This document shows positions 26,444 to 34,851 of a stretch of DNA of 64,000 nucleotides, piece after piece. The notes beneath the pieces are model-generated. The model did not search any database, was not told where the DNA came from, and worked only from the letters and a program-made list of their open reading frames with translations. A program made the position numbers and the translations under genes. Position 1 is the first letter of the stretch. Each line of letters starts with the position of its first letter. The stretch is from Pseudescherichia sp031998825 (GTDB taxonomy: Bacteria; Pseudomonadota; Gammaproteobacteria; Enterobacterales; Enterobacteriaceae): assembly GCF_031998825.1 (NCBI RefSeq), contig NZ_DAMACX010000016.1, forward strand, positions 1 to 64,000, written 5' to 3'.

Positions 26444-27814
26444 CTACTTACTGACAACGACCAGCTTCTGGTTCACAAACTCTTTGATCCCCAGATCCGA
26501 CAGCTCACGACCAAAGCCGGAGCGTTTGACGCCGCCAAACGGCAGCTCCGGCGCGGTATCGGTCAGGGAGTTGATGTAGACCATACCGGTCTCAATCCGC
26601 GACGCCAGCGCTTTTGCCCGGTCGATATTCTGGCTGAAGATGGACCCGCCCAGGCCGTAGTTGGAGTCGTTGGCCAGCTTCACCACCTCGTCATCATCTT
26701 TGACCACATAGATCTGCGCTACCGGGCCGAAGAACTCTTCGAAATAGGCCGGATTGTCGCGGGTAATGTGGGTCAAAATGGTCGGCTCAAAGAAGTTACC
26801 TTCGCGCTCAACGGGCTTACCGCCAAGATGCAGCTTCGCACCGTTTTTTACCGCCTCGTTAACCTGTTTGGTCAGGGTCTCCAGCGCGTCCTTAGACGAC
26901 AGCGGGCCTAAGGTGGTGGACTCATCCATCGGGTCGCCAATCTTCACCTGGCGGAAGGCTTCGGTATATTTCTCCAGGAACTTATCGGCAACCGCCTCCT
27001 GCACAATAAAGCGCTTCGCGGCGGTGCAGACCTGCCCGGCGTTTTGCAGACGCGCCGTGACGCCCACCTCAACGGCTTTCTCCAGGTCGCTGTCGTCCAG
27101 CACGACAAAGACGTCGTTACCGCCCAGCTCAAGGGTGGCTTTCTTGAGCTTTTTGGCCGCCTGCGCCGCGACCGCGCTGCCCGCCGTCTCAGACCCGGTC
27201 AGGGCCACACCCTGGACGCGATCGTCGGCAATGATGTTGGATACCTGATCCGAAGAGATAAACAGGTTGGTGTACGCCCCCTCTGGCGCGCCCGCCTCCC
27301 GCACCAGCTGCTCGAAGATTTCCGCGCAGTGCGGCACGATGCTGGCGTGCTTAACGATAATCGGGTTACCGGCGGCCAGGTTCGGCGCCAGGACGCGCAT
27401 CAGCTGATAGTAAGGGAAGTTCCACGGCTCCACCGCCATCAGCACGCCGATAGGGTGATGCTCAACCCAGGCGTCGCCCAGATCGGAAACGTATTTTACC
27501 GGTGCAAGGAAAGTATCGGCATTATCGGCGTAGTAGCGCGCAATATCGGCGCAGAGTTTCACTTCACCGCGGCTCTGCTCGATCAGTTTGCCCATCTCCT
27601 GGGTGGCGATCTTCGCCAGCTCTTCGCTGCGCTCCTCCAGCAGATTGGCAAGCTTAAGCAGGACGGGTAGACGCTGCTGAATATCGCCCTTCGACCATGA
27701 GGAGTGATATAGCGCATCCGCTTTACTCAGCGTCGCCTCGATATCCGCGTCACTATGGGATGGATACTCTTTAACGAGCTGATTTGTAAATGGGTTCACT
27801 GTCTGATAGGCCAT
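26444..27814 (-). CDS. NAD(P)-dependent succinate-semialdehyde dehydrogenase family protein
   Basis: 456 residues from the ATG at 27814 (MAYQTVNPFTNQLV), preceded by AGGAGG; the frame open to 27889 adds a non-conserved leader. The aldehyde-dehydrogenase active site is readable: catalytic Cys near residue 262 in NAGQVCTAAKRF, general base Glu in LELGGND, and the C-terminal PFGGVKRSGFGREL. The 456-residue short form resembles bacterial SSADH that feeds GABA-derived semialdehyde to succinate. Substrate not proven. Confidence 0.85.
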   Translation of the reverse strand: MAYQTVNPFTNQLVKEYPSHSDADIEATLSKADALYHSSWSKGDIQQRLPVLLKLANLLEERSEELAKIATQEMGKLIEQSRGEVKLCADIARYYADNADTFLAPVKYVSDLGDAWVEHHPIGVLMAVEPWNFPYYQLMRVLAPNLAAGNPIIVKHASIVPHCAEIFEQLVREAGAPEGAYTNLFISSDQVSNIIADDRVQGVALTGSETAGSAVAAQAAKKLKKATLELGGNDVFVVLDDSDLEKAVEVGVTARLQNAGQVCTAAKRFIVQEAVADKFLEKYTEAFRQVKIGDPMDESTTLGPLSSKDALETLTKQVNEAVKNGAKLHLGGKPVEREGNFFEPTILTHITRDNPAYFEEFFGPVAQIYVVKDDDEVVKLANDSNYGLGGSIFSQNIDRAKALASRIETGMVYINSLTDTAPELPFGGVKRSGFGRELSDLGIKEFVNQKLVVVSK

Positions 27815-28023
27815 CTCAAATACCTCCTGGTTAGCAGTAAAAGATGCTGATAAGGTTAATAAGGGTAGTTGAAATGCATGATGATGCATGGATTATCCGG
27901 CATAAACGGACGGTTCCGAATCCACCGTGAAGTGAAGAATAGCCCAGCGTTTGCGCGATGGGGCGTTCACCTTCTACGCTTAAACGCATGGATAAAATCA
28001 CTGACCAAATATCGGGAGAGATC

Positions 28024-28545
28024 ATGAGTGAAGCAACTATTCGCGGTATGGACCACATTGGTATTACCGTTCCGGACATCAAACAGGCTACCACTTTCCT
28101 GTGCGCCGCCCTGGGCGCGGAGTTGCTCTATGAGTCCGTCTCGCCCGGCCAGGAGATCGACCAGGACGCCCAGCAGCATACGCTGCGCCTTGCCCCGGGT
28201 ACTCAGGTGAAAGCGGTCAGGATGCTGAAGCTGCACAATGGTCCAGGCATCGAGCTTTTTGAGATGCAGGGGCCGGATCAGGATCGCCCGCCACGGGCCA
28301 GCGACTACGGTCTACAGCACTTTGCGGTCTATACCGATAACATTGAGCAGGCAACGCAACGCTTCGAAGAGGCCGGGGGGAAGATGTTCACCGAGCCTAA
28401 GCCGCTTACCTTCCCTACCGAGTACGGCGACGGCAACCAGTTCTGCTACGGCAGCACGCCCTGGGGCGGCATCATTGAATTTATCTCTCGCCCTACGCCG
28501 ATGCCCTATGAAAAAGAGACCGCTTCGCGGCGCTGGAAACCCTGA
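28024..28545 (+). CDS. VOC-family (glyoxalase/dioxygenase fold) protein
   Basis: 173 residues from the ATG at 28024, which has GGGAGAG upstream; the 27958 start lacks a ribosome site. It begins with the VOC signature MDHIGITVPDIKQATTFL. Metal-site candidates are His in the first motif, a mid HFAVYTD His and Glu in IIEFISRP. It is probably a metal-dependent lyase, isomerase or ring-cleavage enzyme of unknown substrate. Possibly linked to the convergent-side dehydrogenase, but it is on the opposite strand. Confidence 0.8.
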   Translation: MSEATIRGMDHIGITVPDIKQATTFLCAALGAELLYESVSPGQEIDQDAQQHTLRLAPGTQVKAVRMLKLHNGPGIELFEMQGPDQDRPPRASDYGLQHFAVYTDNIEQATQRFEEAGGKMFTEPKPLTFPTEYGDGNQFCYGSTPWGGIIEFISRPTPMPYEKETASRRWKP

Positions 28546-28586
28546 TTCGGATTTCTATTTAATCGTCAGGGATCTATGATGAACAG

Positions 28587-29858
28587 ATGGATAAATTAGC
28601 CGAACTTAAACGCGCCAAGCGCCTGGCCCTGTCGCTGCTGCTGATCGCTGCAGCAACCTTTGCCACCACGCTGTTTCTGCCGCCCACCCGTCTGGTAGGC
28701 GCAGTGAAGGCGGTGGCCGAAGCGGCCATGGTTGGCGCACTGGCCGACTGGTTTGCGGTGGTGGCGCTGTTTCGCCGCGTGCCGCTGCCCTTCATTTCCC
28801 GCCATACGGCGATCATCCCGCGTAATCAGGAGCGGATCGGCGACAATCTTGGCATCTTTGTGCAGGAGAAGTTTCTCGATACCCAGTCGCTGATTGCGCT
28901 GATTCGTCGCCATGAGCCCGCGCTGATGATCGGTACCTGGTTCAGCCAGCCGGATAACGCCCGTCGCGTAGGCCAGCACCTGCTCCAGGTAATGAGCGGC
29001 TTTCTCGATCTCACTGATGACGCGCGCATTCAGAATCTGCTCAAGCGCGCCGTACACAAGGCGATCGACAAAGTCGATCTCTCCGGCACTACCGCGCTGG
29101 TGCTGGAGAGCCTCACTAAAAACAACCGTCACCAGGTGCTGCTGGACTCGCTGATCGCCCAGCTGCTGACGCTTATCCAGCGCCAGAGCACGCGGGACTT
29201 TATCGCTCACCACATCGTGCGCTGGCTGAAGACCGAGCATCCCCGCAAGGCGAAGCTGCTGCCCACCGAGTGGCTGGGGGAGCAGAGCGCGGAGATGGTC
29301 TCCAGCGCCGTAAACTCCCTGCTGGATGACATCAGCCACGACCAGGCCCACCAGATCCGCCAGGCGTTTGACAAAGCGACCCTTAAGCTTATCGACCGGC
29401 TGAAGAACGATCCGGAGATGGCTGCCCGCGCTGAGAGCACCAAAACGTACCTGAAAGAGGACGAAGCCTTTAACCGCTATCTGGGGGAGCTGTGGGGAGA
29501 TCTACGCAACTGGCTGAAGGCCGATATGGAGGGTGAAAATTCAAAAGTTCAGCTGCGCATTGCCGAGGCCGGGCAGTGGTTTGGCGAGACGCTGGTAGCG
29601 GACAGCGCCCTCCGTGCCTCATTTAATCAGCACCTTGAGCAGGCCGCCCGCAGCGTCGCGCCGGAGTTTGCCCAGTTCCTGACCCGTCACATCAGCGATA
29701 CGGTCAAGAGCTGGGATGCGAAGGAGATGTCGCAGCAGATCGAGCTGAACATCGGCAAAGATCTGCAATTTATTCGCGTCAACGGTACGCTGGTCGGCGG
29801 CACCATCGGGCTGATCCTCTGGCTCCTGTCGCAGCTGCCGGGGCTGTTTGCCGGCTAA
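28587..29858 (+). CDS. yjiN: YjiN, DUF445 inner-membrane protein
   Basis: 423 residues (E. coli 426). Two N-terminal membrane helices (about residues 12-60) with GALADWFAVVALFRRVPLPFISRHTAIIPRNQ mark DUF445. A long helical cytoplasmic or periplasmic region and a C-terminal membrane helix (GGTIGLILWLLSQLP) follow. Function unknown. It ends back-to-back with the convergent DUF2955 gene with no gap. Confidence 0.92.
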   Translation: MDKLAELKRAKRLALSLLLIAAATFATTLFLPPTRLVGAVKAVAEAAMVGALADWFAVVALFRRVPLPFISRHTAIIPRNQERIGDNLGIFVQEKFLDTQSLIALIRRHEPALMIGTWFSQPDNARRVGQHLLQVMSGFLDLTDDARIQNLLKRAVHKAIDKVDLSGTTALVLESLTKNNRHQVLLDSLIAQLLTLIQRQSTRDFIAHHIVRWLKTEHPRKAKLLPTEWLGEQSAEMVSSAVNSLLDDISHDQAHQIRQAFDKATLKLIDRLKNDPEMAARAESTKTYLKEDEAFNRYLGELWGDLRNWLKADMEGENSKVQLRIAEAGQWFGETLVADSALRASFNQHLEQAARSVAPEFAQFLTRHISDTVKSWDAKEMSQQIELNIGKDLQFIRVNGTLVGGTIGLILWLLSQLPGLFAG

Positions 29859-30929
29859 TCAGGCCGGCGGGGGTATCACGTAGCGCGTGGCCTCAAAGCG
29901 GTTGAGCAGCAGATGCACCAGGAACACCATTGTCAGGGTGATGAGCAGCGACAAGGTAACCGAGATAATGCGGTAGAGATCGCTGAACACCAGATCCTGG
30001 TTCGGGTGCATGTTCTGGCCGAACATGATCCCGAGGGTGGAGATGCTGGCAAAGCCCACCCCGGCACCCACCTTCTCCATGGTATGCAGCCGTGCGCCCA
30101 CCCCCAGTCCGAGGCAGATTAGCGGCATCATCAGCAGCATATGGCTGCTGTGATCGTAGAGCACCAGCTGGATCAGCAGAATATAGAGACAGCCCAATAC
30201 CACCCCCGCTATTCGCCACAGGGAGCTGAGCACCGCGCCACGGTAGCTCATCGGGAAGAGGCTCAGCACGCCCGCCATCAGCGCCGACAGCGAGTCACTG
30301 AGGTTACACACCTGGAAAACGATAAAGATCAGCGTGGCCACCGTGCCGGAGAGCAGCGACTCGTGGCGGATCCGCGCGGCATCTTTCTCAATAACCGGCG
30401 GGCGCATACGCGGCTCAACGTCCGGGATCAGGTAGTGCAGTAGCGCGCTCAGGCAGACCGCCAGCACGCAGGCTTCAATATTCGAGAAGAACAGCACGTG
30501 CCAGTCGTTGGTGGGATAGCTCATGAAATTGAGCATCGTGCTCTGGCATACCACGCCCATCGAGCCAAAGAGAAACAGCGGTCCCTGGCTCATAAAGCGA
30601 AAGCGCACCACGTACAGAGCAAAGACCACCAGCGTCATGATCACCGGCCAGTGCGACAGAAAGCCGATGATCAGCACCATCTCAATGCAGTTGATTACCG
30701 AGCTGAAGATAAACTGCCTCGCCACGTGGCCATTAAAGACCGGCACCAGCGACATCAGCATCAGCGGGTAGACCACAAAAAAGACGCCGTACTGCACGTT
30801 GTAGAAGCTCGATATACTCAGGGCCAGCGTCCCCGCCAGGGCAATGCGCAGCGTCTGGCGGAAATCGTTAGCCGAGTAGACGACCTTGTCGTGAGGCGAA
30901 AAAAACCGGGCCAGCGTACTAATAGACAT
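29859..30929 (-). CDS. DUF2955/FUSC-type membrane component of an efflux pair
   Basis: 356 residues from the ATG at 30929 (MSISTLARFF). Ten or so hydrophobic segments occur in two sets of five, like AaeB/FUSC aromatic-acid efflux proteins. The ATG lies 11 bases inside the end of the HlyD-like gene, so the two are coupled. Together they would push a small organic compound across the envelope. No outer-membrane component is nearby. Substrate unknown. Confidence 0.8.
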   Translation of the reverse strand: MSISTLARFFSPHDKVVYSANDFRQTLRIALAGTLALSISSFYNVQYGVFFVVYPLMLMSLVPVFNGHVARQFIFSSVINCIEMVLIIGFLSHWPVIMTLVVFALYVVRFRFMSQGPLFLFGSMGVVCQSTMLNFMSYPTNDWHVLFFSNIEACVLAVCLSALLHYLIPDVEPRMRPPVIEKDAARIRHESLLSGTVATLIFIVFQVCNLSDSLSALMAGVLSLFPMSYRGAVLSSLWRIAGVVLGCLYILLIQLVLYDHSSHMLLMMPLICLGLGVGARLHTMEKVGAGVGFASISTLGIMFGQNMHPNQDLVFSDLYRIISVTLSLLITLTMVFLVHLLLNRFEATRYVIPPPA

Positions 30930-31986
30930 AATGCAGCAGGCTAACCAGATGAATTTGCAGGCCCGAGAAGAAGTGGGCAAACGGGCCTTCGCTGTTGTAG
31001 AGCTGAACGGTGGCGCGCGCCCCGGTCGGCAGCGGCTGCGCCAGCGGTTCGTCCAGTACCACGTGGATGCGCATCCGCTGGGCATCGCGCACCCAGCGGT
31101 TAGAGGTCTCCGGCTGGGAGAGATCGCCGTTTACCGCCTCCTGACCCGCCAGGATCCCAGCATCGCGGGAGGTGACTCGGGCATGGAAGACCTGGCCCGG
31201 CAGGGCGTCAAAGACCACCGCCGCATCCGTCCCCGGTTTGGTGTGGCGCAGGCTCTTCTCACGGAAGTCGGCCACGATATCGGTATTGTTGCTCACTAGC
31301 GCCAGCGCTGCCGATCCGGCAGAGGCGTACCAGCCAGGGCTAAGCTGCAGGTTACTGATGGTCCCGTCTGCTTCGGCGCGGATCTGCGTCCAGCCAAGGT
31401 TAAGCTGCGCCTCTTCCAGCGCGTTCTGGTACTTCTGCAGGGTAACGTTACGGCTATCGTCCCGGTCGCCACGCTGAATGTGCAGCGCGCGGATGTTTGC
31501 CAGCAGGTTACTGACCGACTGCTCGCTGGACTGCCACGCGGTACGGACCTTATCGAGATCCTGCTGGGAGACGTTCTGCGTAGCGCTCAGGCGCTGATAG
31601 CGATCAAAGGTCGCCTTATCGTTACGGGCCGTAAGCTGGGCGCTGGTCAGGCTCGCCTGCGAAGCGGCGATCTGCGCATCCAGCTGCTGATTGGTCAGAT
31701 GCGCCTGACGCAGCGCAATTTGCGCCGCCTCGACGCGGTTGATAAACGGCGTGCGATCCAGCTCAAACAGCAGGTCGCCCTTCTTTACCTGGCTGTTGTT
31801 GTGCACATAGACCTGCGCGACGTAGCCAGAGACGCGGGCGGAAACGGGCGACACCACACGCATCACGGTGGAGTCCGGCGTCAGCGGGATCCAGATATCC
31901 GCAACGATAAAATAGACAAACATCAGCAGGAAAGAGGCAATACTGACCCTTACCCAGCGGGCGAATTTTTGTTCAGGCGTCATCAT
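30919..31986 (-). CDS. HlyD/EmrA-family periplasmic adaptor
   Basis: 355 residues: an N-terminal membrane anchor (residues 14-32), a biotinyl-lipoyl half (VSARVSGYVAQVYVHNNSQVKKGDLLFELD), a helical hairpin (about 80-190) and the second lipoyl half and beta-barrel (TQIRAEADGTISNLQLSPGWYA). It bridges an inner-membrane pump to the outer envelope. It is first gene of the pair with the DUF2955 protein; the arrangement resembles aaeAB and yibH-type systems. Confidence 0.88.
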   Translation of the reverse strand: MMTPEQKFARWVRVSIASFLLMFVYFIVADIWIPLTPDSTVMRVVSPVSARVSGYVAQVYVHNNSQVKKGDLLFELDRTPFINRVEAAQIALRQAHLTNQQLDAQIAASQASLTSAQLTARNDKATFDRYQRLSATQNVSQQDLDKVRTAWQSSEQSVSNLLANIRALHIQRGDRDDSRNVTLQKYQNALEEAQLNLGWTQIRAEADGTISNLQLSPGWYASAGSAALALVSNNTDIVADFREKSLRHTKPGTDAAVVFDALPGQVFHARVTSRDAGILAGQEAVNGDLSQPETSNRWVRDAQRMRIHVVLDEPLAQPLPTGARATVQLYNSEGPFAHFFSGLQIHLVSLLHYVY

Positions 31987-32198
31987 AATTATTATGTCTT
32001 ACGGTGTTAGTGCAGGTGATGCAGCGGCGCAGGCAGGCGTGCCAGCGGCGTCTGTTGACAAAAGCGGGGTAAGCTAATGCTTATCAGGGGAACTATCAAG
32101 AAGTGGTCCGGTTAAGAGCATGGATTGCGAAAGGCTGCGGCTACTGTCAGCCCGGCAAGCCTGCGCCGCCGGGCATATCGAGCTATCCTCGCACACTT

Positions 32199-33320
32199 TT
32201 ACTCGTCGAAGTACCAGTAGCCCTGGTTAATCAGCGCGGTGAGCTCGGCCACGCATGTTGGGTTACCAAGCGCCGCGCCCAGCTCGCTTTTACCAAGCGT
32301 GGTGTAGTGGCAGAGCGCATCCGCCGCTGCGGGATCGGACATCTCCAGCGGTTCGCTGTTGATAAACACGCTTTCGCCGACGTTCAGCACCCGCAGGCCG
32401 CTCAGGCGGGTCAGACACTCCCCCCCCATCAGGGCGTCCAGTACCTCATCCTGCGCATAGGGCGGCTCGGCGGGTGCGATATCCAGCTCGTGGCGCGGCG
32501 TGGTCACAAAGCTGCCGAACCACTGCTTAAACGTCTCGGGCTGCTGGATCATCTCGATCATCATCGTACGCAGACGATCGAGCTCATAGGCCTCTACCCG
32601 CCCCGGATGATCGCGGCAGGTGAGATCGGGATCGCTGTAGTGCTCGCCGCCGAGATCGTTTTCCAGGGCGTAATCAGCAAAGCTGCTGAGCAGATCCCTG
32701 CCGTTGGGTCCCCGGAAGCCGACGGAGTAGTTCAGCGCCGTAACATGGGTAATGCCGTCGTGCGGGAAGCCAGGCGGAATGTAGAGAATATCGCCCGGCT
32801 CAAGATCCTCATCGATAATCGGCGTAAAGGGGTCGACGTGCAGCAGCGCCGGATGCGGACAGAACTGACGCATCGGCAGCTTGTCACCCACTCGCCAGCG
32901 ACGGCTACCCATCCCCTGAATAATAAAGACATCGTACTGATCAATATGCGGACCTACGCCACCGCCCGGCACGGAGAAGGAGATCATCAGGTCGTCCAGG
33001 CGCCAGTCCGGCAGCACGCGGAACGGACGCACAAGCTCGGCGGCGGGCATATGCCAGTGGTTGACGGCCTGGGCCAGCAGCGACCAGCCGGTTTCACCCA
33101 GGTTATCAAAGTGCTCAAACGGCCCGTTGCTGGCCTGCCACTGGCCGTTGTGATAGCTAACCAGGCGGCTGTCCACCTCCGGCTCCATCGCCAGCCCTGC
33201 CAGCTCGTCGGGAGTGATAGGATCAACAAAGTTGCGCAGCGCATTTTTTAAAACAACCGGTTGTTTTTGCCAGTATTTTTCCAGAAATTCCGGCCAGTTC
33301 AGATCGAGTTGGTAAGCCAT
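32199..33320 (-). CDS. roxA: RoxA-type JmjC 2-oxoglutarate oxygenase (ribosomal protein L16 arginine hydroxylase-like)
   Basis: 373 residues from MAYQLDLNWPEFLEK, the exact length of E. coli RoxA (YcfD). The iron ligands fall at the same residue numbers: His125 and Asp127 (PHIDQYD) and His187 (PPGFPHDG). It would hydroxylate Arg81 of ribosomal protein L16. E. coli carries roxA far away beside phoPQ, so this may be a second copy or a moved gene; several blocks differ from the E. coli protein as I remember it. The divergent symE promoter lies upstream. Confidence 0.85.
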   Translation of the reverse strand: MAYQLDLNWPEFLEKYWQKQPVVLKNALRNFVDPITPDELAGLAMEPEVDSRLVSYHNGQWQASNGPFEHFDNLGETGWSLLAQAVNHWHMPAAELVRPFRVLPDWRLDDLMISFSVPGGGVGPHIDQYDVFIIQGMGSRRWRVGDKLPMRQFCPHPALLHVDPFTPIIDEDLEPGDILYIPPGFPHDGITHVTALNYSVGFRGPNGRDLLSSFADYALENDLGGEHYSDPDLTCRDHPGRVEAYELDRLRTMMIEMIQQPETFKQWFGSFVTTPRHELDIAPAEPPYAQDEVLDALMGGECLTRLSGLRVLNVGESVFINSEPLEMSDPAAADALCHYTTLGKSELGAALGNPTCVAELTALINQGYWYFDE

Positions 33321-33460
33321 AGGTTCACACCAGAGAGAGGACAAACGACCCTGATTATAAGGAGGTCGTTACCACCGCCGCCTTGTCATGGGTCAAGAGT
33401 CTGGCGAACCCACTATTTCTAAATAACTCTTTGAGTTTTTCTAAATAGCCAGCAGAGAAG

Positions 33461-33480
33461 CACTGTATATAATGACAGTC
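33461..33480. promoter_or_regulatory. LexA (SOS) box upstream of symE
   Basis: CACTGTATATAATGACAGTC contains CTGT-N8-ACAG exactly, with the AT-rich centre of strong LexA sites. It lies 47 bases before the symE ATG. E. coli symE is SOS-induced through LexA. Confidence 0.85.
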
Positions 33481-33526
33481 ATTCTCTTTCGGCGTATCGC
33501 CTTTGTCTCTTTAAGGAGCCGTTACC

Positions 33527-33838
33527 ATGGCAGATGAAAATTGTCTTGTAGATCCCGTTACGCAACGCCGTTTAACCGTCAGCTATGCGACACGCTTTCA
33601 CGACCATGCTCATGTGCCAGCCATCGCCATAAAGGGCCAGTGGCTGGAGGAGGCCGGCTTCTCAACCGGCACAGAGATGGATGTTCGGGTGCTGAACGGC
33701 TGTATTGTGCTGATCGCCAAACCCGTAGAAGAGGAGCTGGTTCGCTCGGTACGGAAAATCAGCAAGCTTTCCCCCCGAAAGCAGCGCCAGGTACAGGACT
33801 ACATCGACCTGGTCGCGGCGAAGAAACGGGTAAATTAA
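33527..33838 (+). CDS. symE: SymE-family SOS-induced toxin
   Basis: 103 residues. It has a SymE/AbrB-like swapped-hairpin fold around IKGQWLEEAGFSTGTEMDVRVLNGCIVLIAK. SymE of E. coli is an SOS-induced RNA-cleaving or nucleoid-condensing toxin checked by the antisense RNA SymR. AAGGAG sits eight bases before the ATG. The gene is in the same general chromosomal zone as E. coli symE but without hsd neighbours. Its stop overlaps the stop of the convergent WYL regulator by four bases. Confidence 0.88.
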   Translation: MADENCLVDPVTQRRLTVSYATRFHDHAHVPAIAIKGQWLEEAGFSTGTEMDVRVLNGCIVLIAKPVEEELVRSVRKISKLSPRKQRQVQDYIDLVAAKKRVN

Positions 33839-34422
33839 GCGTCTTGCGGCTGTTCGCTGGTAGCCGGCTCGCAGCGCGCCTGTAGATCCTGCATAAAAGC
33901 GGCGCTCAGCGTCGCCGGGGCCACTATGCGGATGTCAGGCAGCCAGTAGCGTAACCAGCGAAACAGCGTGTTCTGGTCGCTGATTGCCGTTGTAATGGTA
34001 ATGCTCCCGTCATGGTGCTCCTTCAGCAGGCGCTGAGCAGGAAAAAACGGTCGGCGCGTCACGAACGTGGCCGCATGGGCAGAGACATGCAGCGTCACGT
34101 CGGCGCTGTTTATACCTTTACGCAGGGACTGACCCTCATGATGCGGAAAAAGATGCGCAACGCCAGCAAAGCTGGCGAACTCGGCCAGATGGCCCGCATG
34201 GAGCGATGGCAGCAGGTCCGCTGTCAGCTTAAAGCGCCCGCTCGATACCTCGTCCAGCACGTGGGCAAGCCTGGCGAGATCCCGGTAGGCCGTTCGCTCC
34301 GCAATGCCAAACCGCTCGCAAAGCCAGGTTTTATCGATGGTGACGCCCTGATAGAGCGCGCCAAAGGTTTCGCACAGGCGCTCAATGAGCAAATCGTATT
34401 TTGTACTGCCGTTATCCTTCAT
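33835..34422 (-). CDS. WYL-domain transcriptional regulator, compact form
   Basis: 195 residues, shorter than most WYL proteins (about 300). The N-terminal winged helix covers residues 5-70 (TIDKTWLCERFGIAERTAYRDLARLAHVLDE). The WYL-like part follows at about 120-185, including FRWLRYWLPDIRIVAPATL, and lacks the usual C-terminal extension. Such regulators often sit in defence islands and bind nucleic-acid signals. It ends tail-to-tail on symE. Confidence 0.75.
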   Translation of the reverse strand: MKDNGSTKYDLLIERLCETFGALYQGVTIDKTWLCERFGIAERTAYRDLARLAHVLDEVSSGRFKLTADLLPSLHAGHLAEFASFAGVAHLFPHHEGQSLRKGINSADVTLHVSAHAATFVTRRPFFPAQRLLKEHHDGSITITTAISDQNTLFRWLRYWLPDIRIVAPATLSAAFMQDLQARCEPATSEQPQDA

Positions 34423-34851
34423 TGTTTACGTCCCGAAAGAGAAGGTCTTGAAAGGCGTTAAGATCTAATAATTAACGGCAGGCGCGTTGAAAACTATAAT
34501 TATTTTTTTTAATTGAGTATTTACTCACTATAAAATTCATACTTTTTATTGATGGCGCGCTACATATATGAACAATTCTAATAATTTTTTATCACTCTTT
34601 AGCAATACTCAACTGGAAAAAGGGATTGCCAGCACTATACTTAACCGAAATTAACAAAATATATCTATAACTCTTTTTCTATTAAAAATTGCTCATGCAA
34701 AAGCATGAGGGAAAATATAACCCCTTGGATATACGCTTAAATTTCTTAAAGTTTTAACCGTTACCGCTTCGGTAAATTACGCTGCCCGTTATAAAAATTG
34801 ATATTCGTTGGTTACGGATCACAAAAAATAAAAAACGCAGGAGAGAACGGG
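34423..34851. other. AT-rich intergenic region before the three-domain fusion gene
   Basis: About 430 bases between the WYL regulator start (divergent) and the fusion gene start, far more AT-rich than its neighbours. It should contain both promoters. There is no coding ORF; I can name no operator. Confidence 0.4.

Noticed and set aside
32103..33251. 382-residue plus-strand frame over roxA
   Set aside because: Antisense to a gene whose three iron ligands and full length are conserved; the product has no recognisable domain.
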